The translations under genes and the position numbers were made by a program. This document shows, piece after piece, positions 1-5,225 of a DNA stretch of 5,225 nucleotides. The DNA is from an uncultured Cellvibrio sp. (lineage in GTDB: Bacteria > Pseudomonadota > Gammaproteobacteria > Pseudomonadales > Cellvibrionaceae), in contig CAMPIG010000344.1 of the NCBI GenBank assembly GCA_946886255.1, positions 1 to 5,225 of the forward strand, read 5' to 3'. Positions within the stretch are counted from its first letter, which is position 1. Every line of letters begins with the position of its first letter. The notes beneath the pieces are model-generated. The model saw only the letters and a list, made by a program, of their open reading frames with translations. It made no database searches and had not been told where the DNA came from.

Positions 1-122
1 TTTTGCGCTTTTTTATTGGGTTTTGATAAACTTTTCGCGTAATTTGTTGTTTAATTGGCCGCCTTTTGTGGCGCGCCAATTGCGGCTCCTGTTATATCAT
101 TTTAATGAGGGATAGGCTGGGA
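1..122 (+). other. Intergenic leader upstream of lysC
   Basis: There is no coding region here. In related gammaproteobacteria the gene before lysC is often alaS. None of it is visible, and the T-rich run at 9-14 could be the tail of a terminator whose stem lies outside the window; that is only a guess. TTGATA at 23-28 resembles a -35 box, but no -10 box sits at the right distance, so I name no promoter. A strong stem-loop (53-81) lies 41 bases before the lysC start. I see nothing resembling a lysine riboswitch, which would need far more sequence than is present here. Confidence 0.5.
53..81 (+). promoter_or_regulatory. Stem-loop in the lysC leader
   Basis: Bases 53-63 pair with 70-81 to give 11 base pairs with a single bulged C at 74 and a six-base loop (TTTTGT, 64-69). 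The inner half of the stem is all G-C. It has no T run directly downstream, so it is not a standard intrinsic terminator for the plus strand. It could be a transcript-stabilising or attenuating structure, or a DNA-level operator. The fold is read directly from the sequence; its function is unknown. Confidence 0.45.
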
Positions 123-1370
123 ATGAGCTTATTGGTTCAGAAGTATGGTGGTACCTCTGTTGGTTCCATCGAGCGTATAGAAGCTGTTGCCGATAAAGTG
201 GCCGCATTCCGTGCTCAAGGCCACGACATGGTCGTGGTTTTATCAGCTATGAGTGGCGAAACCAACCGTTTGATTGGGTTGGCACAGCAGATTCAACAAA
301 CGCCAGATCCACGTGAATTGGATGTTTTGGTGTCGACAGGTGAGCAGGTAACCATTGCTCTTTTATGTATGGCGTTGAAAAAGCGCGGTGTTGACGCAAG
401 ATCCTATACCGGCGGTCAGGTTCGCATTCTGACTGACAATGCTCACACCAAAGCCCGTATTCAAGCTATTGATGAAGCCAACATGAGGACCGATCTGCAA
501 GCGGGTCGAGTTGTTGTTGTGGCCGGATTCCAGGGCGTAGATGAGCAGGGCAACATCACTACTTTGGGGCGTGGCGGCTCGGACACAACGGGTGTCGCTC
601 TGGCTGCAGCGCTTAAAGCCGACGAATGTCAGATCTATACCGATGTAGACGGCGTATATACCACTGATCCTCGTGTGGTGGAGTGCGCCCGCCGATTAGA
701 AAAGATTACCTTTGAAGAAATGCTGGAGATGGCCAGTTCGGGGTCCAAGGTACTGCAAATTCGTTCTGTGGAATTTGCCGGTAAATACAATGTGCCTTTG
801 CGCGTGCTGTCCAGTTTCAAAGAAGGCCCAGGCACCCTGATTACCCTCGATGAGGAAAATTCTACGATGGAACAACCGATTGTTTCCGGTATTGCGTTTA
901 ACCGCGATGAAGCGAAAGTGACTGTTGCCGGTGTACCAGATACACCCGGCGTGGCCGCCAAGATTCTGGCCCCTATTGGTGCAGCCAATATTGAGGTCGA
1001 TGTGATTGTGCAAAACGTTGCAGCGGATAACACCACTGATTTGACGTTCACTGTGCATAAAAATGACATGAATAAAGCCGTTGCTGTGCTGCAGAGTGTC
1101 GCTAAGGAAATTGGCGCACGTGAAGTCCGCAGTGATGACAAAGTCGCCAAGGTGTCTATAGTTGGTGTAGGCATGCGTTCCCATGCTGGCGTAGCATCGC
1201 GCATGTTTACGGCTCTGGCGCAGGATAGTATTAATATTCAAATGATCACTACCTCTGAAATCAAGATTTCGGTGATTATTGATGAGCGTTATCTGGAGTT
1301 GGCTGTGCGTAGTTTGCACACCGCATTTGGCCTGGATGCCGAGCCGTCGGAGAGCAGAGTGCGGGGGTAA
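123..1370 (+). CDS. lysC: Aspartate kinase (aspartokinase), monofunctional, lysine-sensitive type
   Basis: LysC phosphorylates L-aspartate with ATP to 4-phospho-L-aspartate, the first step towards lysine, threonine, methionine and diaminopimelate; it is cytosolic. The 415-residue length fits the monofunctional enzymes of Pseudomonas-like bacteria (about 410). The N-terminal kinase domain shows KYGGTSVGS (7-15), the STGE motif (71-74), GRGGSDTT (149-156) and TDVDGVYTTDPR (173-184), all substrate- or ATP-binding signatures. Two C-terminal ACT domains (about 264-330 and 343-410) are the expected site of feedback control by lysine and/or threonine; MITTSEIKISV (374-384) is the typical second-ACT motif. 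I chose the ATG at 123 because MSLLVQKYGG matches the family N-terminus and GAGGGA (107-112) lies 10 bases upstream. TTG 66 and ATG 105 are in frame but would add an atypical extension. No catalytic motif is missing. Confidence 0.96.
   Translation: MSLLVQKYGGTSVGSIERIEAVADKVAAFRAQGHDMVVVLSAMSGETNRLIGLAQQIQQTPDPRELDVLVSTGEQVTIALLCMALKKRGVDARSYTGGQVRILTDNAHTKARIQAIDEANMRTDLQAGRVVVVAGFQGVDEQGNITTLGRGGSDTTGVALAAALKADECQIYTDVDGVYTTDPRVVECARRLEKITFEEMLEMASSGSKVLQIRSVEFAGKYNVPLRVLSSFKEGPGTLITLDEENSTMEQPIVSGIAFNRDEAKVTVAGVPDTPGVAAKILAPIGAANIEVDVIVQNVAADNTTDLTFTVHKNDMNKAVAVLQSVAKEIGAREVRSDDKVAKVSIVGVGMRSHAGVASRMFTALAQDSINIQMITTSEIKISVIIDERYLELAVRSLHTAFGLDAEPSESRVRG
852..1370 (+). other. Possible internal ribosome site and beta-subunit reading of lysC
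   Basis: Inside lysC, the in-frame ATG at 867 (Met249) follows a GAGGAAA stretch at 852-858, a good Shine-Dalgarno match about 10 bases upstream. Starting here gives a 167-residue protein (867-1370) containing just the two ACT regulatory domains. In Corynebacterium glutamicum and Bacillus, alpha2-beta2 aspartokinases make their beta subunit exactly this way, and the C. glutamicum start is at about residue 250. The sequence match is direct; that this organism makes a separate beta subunit is inference. Confidence 0.5.
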
Positions 1371-1595
1371 TTGTTCTCCACGCGGCACAAATAACAGAAA
1401 GACTCTAGCGGTACAGCAAGACTGTTTGGTGGGTTACAAACAGAAAGTTTTGGGGGTTTCTTCCTTTTCGCTAAAAGTAGACGATACTTATTCCGGAGCT
1501 AAGCAGTTCTGGTGGCGACAGGGGTTAGTCGAGAGACGGCGAAGGACATTGGAGTCTCAGTCGTACTCTTACAGGATGAGTGAAGGAGATTAATG
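1371..1595 (+). promoter_or_regulatory. csrA leader and lysC-csrA spacer
   Basis: No convincing intrinsic terminator follows lysC, so read-through from lysC into csrA is likely. A stem-loop of eight base pairs (1493-1512, with two G-U pairs and an AAGC loop) lies midway. CGATACTTA at 1482-1490 resembles a sigma-S-type -10 element. E. coli csrA has several promoters including a sigma-S-dependent one, but no -35 box supports this site and I give it little weight. The last 50 bases are rich in GGA motifs, annotated separately. No credible protein-coding gene is seen; one open frame running from inside lysC to 1593 looks like a shadow. Confidence 0.4.
1544..1588 (+). promoter_or_regulatory. Cluster of CsrA-type GGA sites covering the csrA ribosome binding site
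   Basis: GGA triplets lie at 1544-1546, 1551-1553, 1574-1576 and 1585-1587. The third sits in UACAGGAUGA, close to the CsrA consensus (RUACARGGAUGU), and the fourth is part of the Shine-Dalgarno sequence AAGGAG (1583-1588), seven bases before the csrA ATG at 1596. E. coli CsrA represses its own translation by binding several such sites, one over the Shine-Dalgarno. The same autoregulation is a reasonable inference here. Confidence 0.5.
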
Positions 1596-1787
1596 ATGTT
1601 GATTTTGACCCGCCGTATTGGCGAAACCTTGATGGTTGGTGATGAAGTAACCGTAACTGTACTGGGTGTGAAAGGCAACCAGGTTCGGATCGGTGTCAAT
1701 GCACCGAAAGATATTGCAGTGCATCGCGAAGAAATTTATCAGCGTATTCAACGCGAAAAGCAAAATCAGGATGAGCAGCCCAACTAG
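1596..1787 (+). CDS. csrA: Carbon storage regulator CsrA/RsmA, RNA-binding protein
   Basis: CsrA (RsmA in pseudomonads) is a small dimeric protein that binds GGA motifs in mRNA leaders. It blocks or stabilises translation and so controls central carbon metabolism, motility, biofilm formation and secondary metabolism; small RNAs of the CsrB/RsmZ type usually titrate it. The 63-residue product matches the family (E. coli 61). It begins [10 protein letters not shown], and the RNA-contacting residues Leu4 and Arg44 (in VHREEIYQ, 42-49) are present, as is the [12 protein letters not shown] core (33-44). The short polar tail after residue 52 (KQNQDEQPN) is the variable part. An ATG at 1593 directly precedes the chosen one. 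I prefer 1596 because the family starts MLIL and AAGGAG is then seven bases away rather than four. It lies between lysC and tRNA-Ser, as in pseudomonads. Confidence 0.96.
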   Translation: MLILTRRIGETLMVGDEVTVTVLGVKGNQVRIGVNAPKDIAVHREEIYQRIQREKQNQDEQPN

Positions 1788-1835
1788 CCATTCATGGCGT
1801 TGGGGTTTGTTCGTATAACCTGCTCTATGTGTACT

Positions 1836-1866
1836 CGCGGCGGAGATTATCTAATAAACCGCCGCG
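1836..1866 (+). terminator. GC-rich hairpin downstream of csrA, terminator-like but without a T run
   Basis: CGCGGCGG (1836-1843) and CCGCCGCG (1859-1866) form a perfect eight-base-pair, all G-C stem around a 15-base AT-rich loop, 49 bases after the csrA stop codon. The sequence downstream (CAGTTCGCTTTAAAA) lacks an immediate T run. It may therefore be an inefficient or factor-assisted terminator, or a 3'-end stabiliser of the csrA mRNA that lets some transcripts continue into the tRNA gene. Confidence 0.45.
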
Positions 1867-1965
1867 CAGTTCGCTTTAAAACCGTTCCCTTTATAAAACC
1901 TATTTCATACCGCCAAGCTTATGCCAAAGAGTCCCTTTTAACGGCATAAAGTTGAGATCAAGTCT

Positions 1966-1999
1966 TTGATTTTTTTTGAAATATGGTATTATGCCGCTC
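1966..1999 (+). promoter_or_regulatory. Probable sigma-70 promoter for tRNA-Ser, extended -10 type
   Basis: TGGTATTAT at 1984-1992 is an extended -10 element (TG, one base, then TATTAT). The best -35 candidate is TTGATT at 1966-1971 with a short 15-base spacer, which fits a promoter relying on its TG extension. Transcription should start near 1999. The discriminator GCCGCTCC (1993-2000) is GC-rich, as at stable-RNA promoters under stringent (ppGpp) control; that regulation is inferred. The spacer is strongly T-rich. Confidence 0.65.
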
Positions 2000-2056
2000 C
2001 TGTTGAGACAGCGACCTGCTTTTAAGTCAGCTGAATTTTATAGACATTTCAACAGG
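1999..2056 (+). ncRNA. Structured 5' leader of the tRNA-Ser precursor
   Basis: Bases 1999-2008 pair with 2047-2056 in a ten-base-pair stem (one G-U pair). Inside it, 2009-2015 pair with 2026-2033 in a seven-base-pair stem with A2029 bulged, around a ten-base loop. The outer stem begins at about the predicted transcription start, so the primary transcript would carry a near 5'-terminal fold of about 58 bases before a 36-base linker to the tRNA. RNase P would remove it during maturation. I recognise no RNA family; the fold is read by eye. Confidence 0.35.
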
Positions 2057-2092
2057 TTACAAATTGATCCTTGGGTTAATTTGGTTTTATCC

Positions 2093-2184
2093 GGAGAGGT
2101 GGCCGAGTGGCCGAAGGCGCGCCCCTGCTAAGGGCGTATACCCGTTAAACGGTATCGAGGGTTCGAATCCCTCTCTCTCCGCCA
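2093..2184 (+). tRNA. tRNA-Ser, anticodon GCU, with encoded CCA
   Basis: This is a class II tRNA of 92 bases. The acceptor stem 2093-2099 pairs with 2174-2180 (last pair G-U), followed by discriminator G2181 and encoded CCA (2182-2184). The anticodon stem 2120-2124/2132-2136 encloses the loop CTGCTAA with anticodon GCT at 2127-2129, which reads the serine codons AGC and AGU. The long variable arm (stem 2138-2142 with GGTAT at 2151-2155) is the hallmark of tRNA-Ser. The T arm is 2157-2161 with TTCGAAT (2162-2168) and 2169-2173. The GCU-type tRNA-Ser after csrA is also the arrangement in E. coli and pseudomonads. Confidence 0.97.
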
Positions 2185-2188
2185 TATT

Positions 2189-2227
2189 AAAAAGCCCGGT
2201 TAGCGATAACCGGGCTTTTTTATTTTT
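2189..2227 (+). terminator. Strong intrinsic terminator after tRNA-Ser, probably bidirectional
   Basis: GCCCGGTTA (2194-2202) and TAACCGGGC (2207-2215) form a nine-base-pair stem closed by a GCGA (GNRA-type) tetraloop, starting ten bases after the tRNA CCA. On the plus strand it is followed by TTTTTTATTTTT (2216-2227). On the minus strand it is followed by five T (complement of A 2189-2193), so it can also stop transcripts arriving from valS. Confidence 0.93.
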
Positions 2228-2258
2228 GATCACGAATGCTTCGGAATCCGTTTGTCAT

Positions 2259-2348
2259 TAGGGTAAATATTTCGAAAGCACATAAATGCATCCCTGTAGC
2301 TCCTTCAATTCATCCATGAATTGTGAGGATTTTGAAACATTTACCCTA
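2259..2348. repeat. Palindromic repeat-like element (MITE- or REP-like candidate) between tRNA-Ser and valS
   Basis: Nineteen-base arms at 2259-2277 and 2330-2348 are inverted copies matching at 17 of 19 positions, beginning TAGGGTAAAT and ending ATTTACCCTA. Inside lies a second perfect palindrome, CAATTCAT (2306-2313) and ATGAATTG (2316-2323), extended by TCCT (2301-2304) with AGGA (2326-2329). There is no coding capacity. The TA dinucleotides at both outer ends would fit a non-autonomous element inserted at a TA target, as for IS630/Tc1-mariner relatives, but this is inference. It could instead be a plain 3'-untranslated structure of valS. Confidence 0.45.
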
Positions 2349-2380
2349 GCGCCAAACTCGCATTGTGCGAACTTCCAGCT

Positions 2381-5225
2381 TTACAAAGAATTTATTTTAG
2401 TTATCTCTTCATTTAATTTTTCCAGCGAATTTTGATATTCGATAACGCGTGTGCGCTCATTGGTTACAATTTCCGCAGGAGCTTTTTCCAGGAAAGCGGG
2501 GTTACTTAACTTTGACGTTATCTTGTCAATTTCTTGCTGGAGCTTGCCCTGTTCCTTTTTAAGTCGGGCAATCTCTGCATCCTTATCGATCAGGTCTGCC
2601 ATTGGCACCAGTATTGTCATACTGCCAATGACCCCCGAAGCCGAAAATGGCCCTTCTTCTGTTTGCTCGAGCCATGAAATATTTTCAATGGATGCCATTT
2701 TCTTCAGTAGTGGCTGGTTTCTATCTAGCACTTCCTTGTAACCATGGGATGCGCCTTTGATATAAATAGGTAAATCCTGCCCCGGGGGTACGTTGTATTG
2801 TCCGCGAATGTTGCGCACTAGAAGGATTAAGCGCTGTAATGCATCAACTTCATAACTGGCTTCGGCGTCAATGCGGCTCTCATCTGCTTGCGGATAACGG
2901 CTCAACATAATGGTGTCACCTGTTGCTCCCGCAAGCGGTTTGATTTTCTGCCAGATTTCTTCGGTGATAAAGGGCATCAACGGGTGAGTTAGCCGCAGAA
3001 TAGTTTCCAATACACGAATCAGTGTGCGCCGCGTGCCTTTTTTTTGTGCTGCGCTGGCGTTTTCATCCCATAACAAAGGCTTGGATAACTCAAGGTACCA
3101 GCTGCAATACTCATCCCAAACGAATTCATAAATAGCCTGGGCTGCCAGGTCCAGCCGGTAAGTATCCAGGGCTGCGCAAACGGTTTTTTCCGTCAATTGC
3201 AGTTTACTGATTATCCAGCGATCTACGACGGACAATTCATAATCCTTCGAGCCGTCCTGGCCGCAATCCTGATCTTCACATTGCATCAAAACGTAACGGG
3301 TGGCATTCCAGATCTTGTTGCAGAAATTGCGATTGCCCTCGACACGTCCCATATCAAACTTGATGTCGCGTCCGGTAGAGGCAAGCGAACAGAACGTGAA
3401 GCGCAGTGCATCGGTGCCATAAGCTGCAATGCCATCGGGGAACTCTTTACGGGTTTGTTTTTCGATCTTGGAGGCATCCTGGGGACGCATTAAACCCGTG
3501 GTACGTTTCTGAACAAGCGTCTCAAGATCAATACCATCAATAATATCCAGAGGATCGAGCACGTTGCCTTTGGACTTTGACATTTTTTGTCCTTGGTTGT
3601 CGCGAACCAAGCCGTGAACGTATACCGTTTTAAACGGAATCTGCGCTTCCCCTTGCTCGTCTTTTACCAGGTGCATGGTCAGCATGATCATCCGCGCAAC
3701 CCAGAAGAAAATAATATCGAAGCCCGTCACCAGTACATCGGTGGGGTGAAACTTTTTCAGGACATCGGTCTGCTCAGGCCAGCCCAGAGTGGAAAATGTC
3801 CACAGCCCGGAACTGAACCAGGTATCAAGAACGTCCTCATCCTGTTGCAAAGGTAAATCCGCCGCTAATTCATACTTGGTGCGAACTTCGGCTTCGTTGC
3901 GGCCAACATACACTTGCCCTTCGGCGTCATACCAGGCAGGAATCCGATGGCCCCACCAGAGCTGCCGTGAAATACACCAATCCTGAATATCGCGCATCCA
4001 GGAGAAGTACATGTTTTCATACTGCTTGGGCACGAACTCAATAAGTCCATCTTCTACAGCGGCAATGGCGGGCTCTGCCAAGGGCTTGGTGCTGACGTAC
4101 CATTGATCCGTAAGCCAAGGCTCTACCACGACACCAGACCTGTCGCCGCGGGGCACTTTGAGCGCGTGATCATCAATTTTTTCCAGAAGGCCCGCGTCTT
4201 CAAAAGCGGCGATGATTTGTTTGCGTGCATCGTAGCGGTCTAGCCCGGCAAATTGTGCCGGCAGGGCGCTGTCAACGAATACATTAACACTGCCATCAAT
4301 ATTGAATATCTGCGCACCGGACAAAACCGCCGCGTTTTTATCCAGCACGTTAATCAATGGCAGGTTGTGACGTTTGCCCACTTCGTAGTCGTTGAAGTCA
4401 TGGGCTGGAGTGATCTTCACGCACCCGGTACCGAATTCGCGATCAACATAGTCGTCACCAACAATAGGTATGAGCCGGTTAACCAGTGGCAAAAGCACGA
4501 ATTTACCGATGAGCGAGCGATAGCGTTCATCTTCCGGGTGAACGGCTACTGCGGTATCACCCAACATGGTTTCAGGGCGAGTGGTGGCCACGACAAGATA
4601 ATTTTTCCCATCTGCTGTTGTGGCGCCGTCGGCTAATGGATAACGCAGGTGCCAGAGATAACCTTTCTCATCGTGATTCTCCACCTCCAGGTCAGAGATG
4701 GCCGTGTGTAATTTGGGATCCCAATTGACCAAACGTTTGCCGCGATAGATCAAGCCATCATCGTGTAGCCGGACAAAAGCCTCCTGCACGGCGCGAGACA
4801 AACCATCATCCATGGTAAAGCGTTCACGACTCCAATCCACCGATGAGCCAAGACGACGGATTTGGCGGGTAATAGTCCCGCCAGATTGCTCTTTCCATTC
4901 CCATACTTTGCTCAAAAATGCTTCGCGGCCTAAATCGTGACGACTTATATCTTGAGCAGCTAACTGGCGTTCCACGACCATCTGGGTAGCGATGCCCGCA
5001 TGATCAGTCCCCATTTGCCAAAGGGTGTCATCACCCTTCATGCGGCGATAACGAATCAAGGCATCCATCACCGCATTGTTAAACCCGTGGCCCATGTGCA
5101 AACTGCCGGTTACATTGGGCGGCGGTATCATAATGCAGTAAGGATTACCCTCACCGCTTGGCTTGAAGTAACCTTTCTCTTCCCAGGTTTGATACCAGTG
5201 TTTCTCGATGGCGTGGGGCTGGTAG
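2381..5225 (-). CDS. valS: Valyl-tRNA synthetase (class Ia), missing its first few codons at the window edge
   Basis: ValS charges tRNA-Val with valine using ATP in the cytosol and hydrolyses mischarged threonine products. The frame stays open to the right edge. From the first visible codon ([10 protein letters not shown]...) there are 947 residues; E. coli ValRS has 951 and begins MEKTYNPQDIE, so only about four residues are missing. Motifs by visible residue: [13 protein letters not shown] with the HIGH-type HMGH at 43-46; CP1 editing domain with TTRPE (214-218) and [13 protein letters not shown] (265-277); [16 protein letters not shown] (416-431); DVLDTWFSS (464-472); and KMSKS at 547-551 (bases 3572-3586). 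The C-terminal half holds the helical anticodon-binding domain (around [15 protein letters not shown]), and the last 70 or so residues form the charged coiled coil that contacts tRNA. The stop is TAA at 2381-2383. The ATG at 5129-5131 is internal, not the start. The gene converges on tRNA-Ser; no terminator of its own is seen before 2227. Confidence 0.97.
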   Translation of the reverse strand, partial: YQPHAIEKHWYQTWEEKGYFKPSGEGNPYCIMIPPPNVTGSLHMGHGFNNAVMDALIRYRRMKGDDTLWQMGTDHAGIATQMVVERQLAAQDISRHDLGREAFLSKVWEWKEQSGGTITRQIRRLGSSVDWSRERFTMDDGLSRAVQEAFVRLHDDGLIYRGKRLVNWDPKLHTAISDLEVENHDEKGYLWHLRYPLADGATTADGKNYLVVATTRPETMLGDTAVAVHPEDERYRSLIGKFVLLPLVNRLIPIVGDDYVDREFGTGCVKITPAHDFNDYEVGKRHNLPLINVLDKNAAVLSGAQIFNIDGSVNVFVDSALPAQFAGLDRYDARKQIIAAFEDAGLLEKIDDHALKVPRGDRSGVVVEPWLTDQWYVSTKPLAEPAIAAVEDGLIEFVPKQYENMYFSWMRDIQDWCISRQLWWGHRIPAWYDAEGQVYVGRNEAEVRTKYELAADLPLQQDEDVLDTWFSSGLWTFSTLGWPEQTDVLKKFHPTDVLVTGFDIIFFWVARMIMLTMHLVKDEQGEAQIPFKTVYVHGLVRDNQGQKMSKSKGNVLDPLDIIDGIDLETLVQKRTTGLMRPQDASKIEKQTRKEFPDGIAAYGTDALRFTFCSLASTGRDIKFDMGRVEGNRNFCNKIWNATRYVLMQCEDQDCGQDGSKDYELSVVDRWIISKLQLTEKTVCAALDTYRLDLAAQAIYEFVWDEYCSWYLELSKPLLWDENASAAQKKGTRRTLIRVLETILRLTHPLMPFITEEIWQKIKPLAGATGDTIMLSRYPQADESRIDAEASYEVDALQRLILLVRNIRGQYNVPPGQDLPIYIKGASHGYKEVLDRNQPLLKKMASIENISWLEQTEEGPFSASGVIGSMTILVPMADLIDKDAEIARLKKEQGKLQQEIDKITSKLSNPAFLEKAPAEIVTNERTRVIEYQNSLEKLNEEITKINSL

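Larger units (their letters stand above)
1788..2092 (+). other. Spacer between csrA and tRNA-Ser
   Basis: No gene is seen in these 305 bases. They hold a GC-rich hairpin (1836-1866), a TTATGCC inverted pair (1919-1925 with 1943-1949), a probable tRNA promoter (about 1966-1992) and a foldable precursor leader (1999-2056). The stretch 1867-1985 is AT-rich and contains a TATAAA at 1892-1897 with no matching -35 box, which I do not call a promoter. Confidence 0.6.

Noticed and set aside
66..122. In-frame upstream starts (TTG 66, ATG 105) for lysC
   Set aside because: They add a Cys-rich or short extension absent from the family, while ATG 123 begins the conserved MSLLVQKYGG with GAGGGA at good spacing.
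635..1388. Two long minus-strand open frames (635-1204 and 696-1388) within lysC
   Set aside because: They lie antisense to a clearly functional lysC, have low-complexity or unfamiliar products, and show no independent ribosome site or domain.
1359..1388. Weak stem around the lysC stop codon as a terminator
   Set aside because: About seven pairs with a bulge and a wobble pair, and no T run downstream.
1279..1593. Plus-strand open frame from inside lysC to the csrA start
   Set aside because: It starts out of frame within the conserved second ACT domain, and its product has no recognisable features; only the short end is listed as a mini-ORF.
2064..2090. Second promoter just before the tRNA (TTGATC and TTTTAT)
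   Set aside because: The spacer is 15 bases and the start would fall inside the mature tRNA; the extended -10 at 1984-1992 is much better.
2064..2261. Open frame of 65 codons across the tRNA gene
   Set aside because: It runs through the mature tRNA-Ser and its terminator, so it is a chance frame.
2451..4636. Several plus-strand and other-frame open frames inside valS (for example 3197-3493 and 4253-4636)
   Set aside because: All are antisense or shadow frames of an intact, highly conserved synthetase, with no ribosome sites or domains of their own.
5129..5131. ATG at 5131 as the valS start
   Set aside because: The frame continues upstream with 31 more residues matching the ValRS N-terminus, so the true start is just beyond the window.

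Overview
The window looks like ordinary chromosomal DNA from a gammaproteobacterium. The gene order (monofunctional lysC, csrA, tRNA-Ser) and the protein sequences resemble the Pseudomonas and Cellvibrio-type lineages. I infer a Cellvibrio- or Saccharophagus-like organism from protein similarity and moderate base composition, and the sequence alone cannot fix the genus.

Layout, left to right: a short leader (1-122) with a strong stem-loop; lysC, aspartate kinase (123-1370, +); a 225-base csrA leader with several GGA motifs; csrA (1596-1787, +); a 305-base spacer with a GC-rich hairpin and a good extended -10 promoter followed by a foldable pre-tRNA leader; tRNA-Ser(GCU) (2093-2184, +); a strong intrinsic terminator (2189-2227) that could work in both directions; a palindromic repeat-like element of about 90 bases (2259-2348); and valS on the minus strand (2381 to the right edge), lacking only about its first four codons.

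The genes serve basic functions: entry into the aspartate-family amino acid pathway (LysC), global post-transcriptional control (CsrA), the tRNA reading AGC/AGU serine codons, and charging of tRNA-Val (ValS). lysC, csrA and the tRNA gene point the same way, while valS converges on them, so the terminator and palindromic element lie between two converging transcription units.

I see no mobile-element protein, CRISPR array, defence gene or unknown protein family. The items most worth a second look are non-coding: the palindromic element beside valS, a probable internal start for a beta subunit in lysC, clustered CsrA-type GGA sites in the csrA leader, and the folded leader of the tRNA-Ser precursor.
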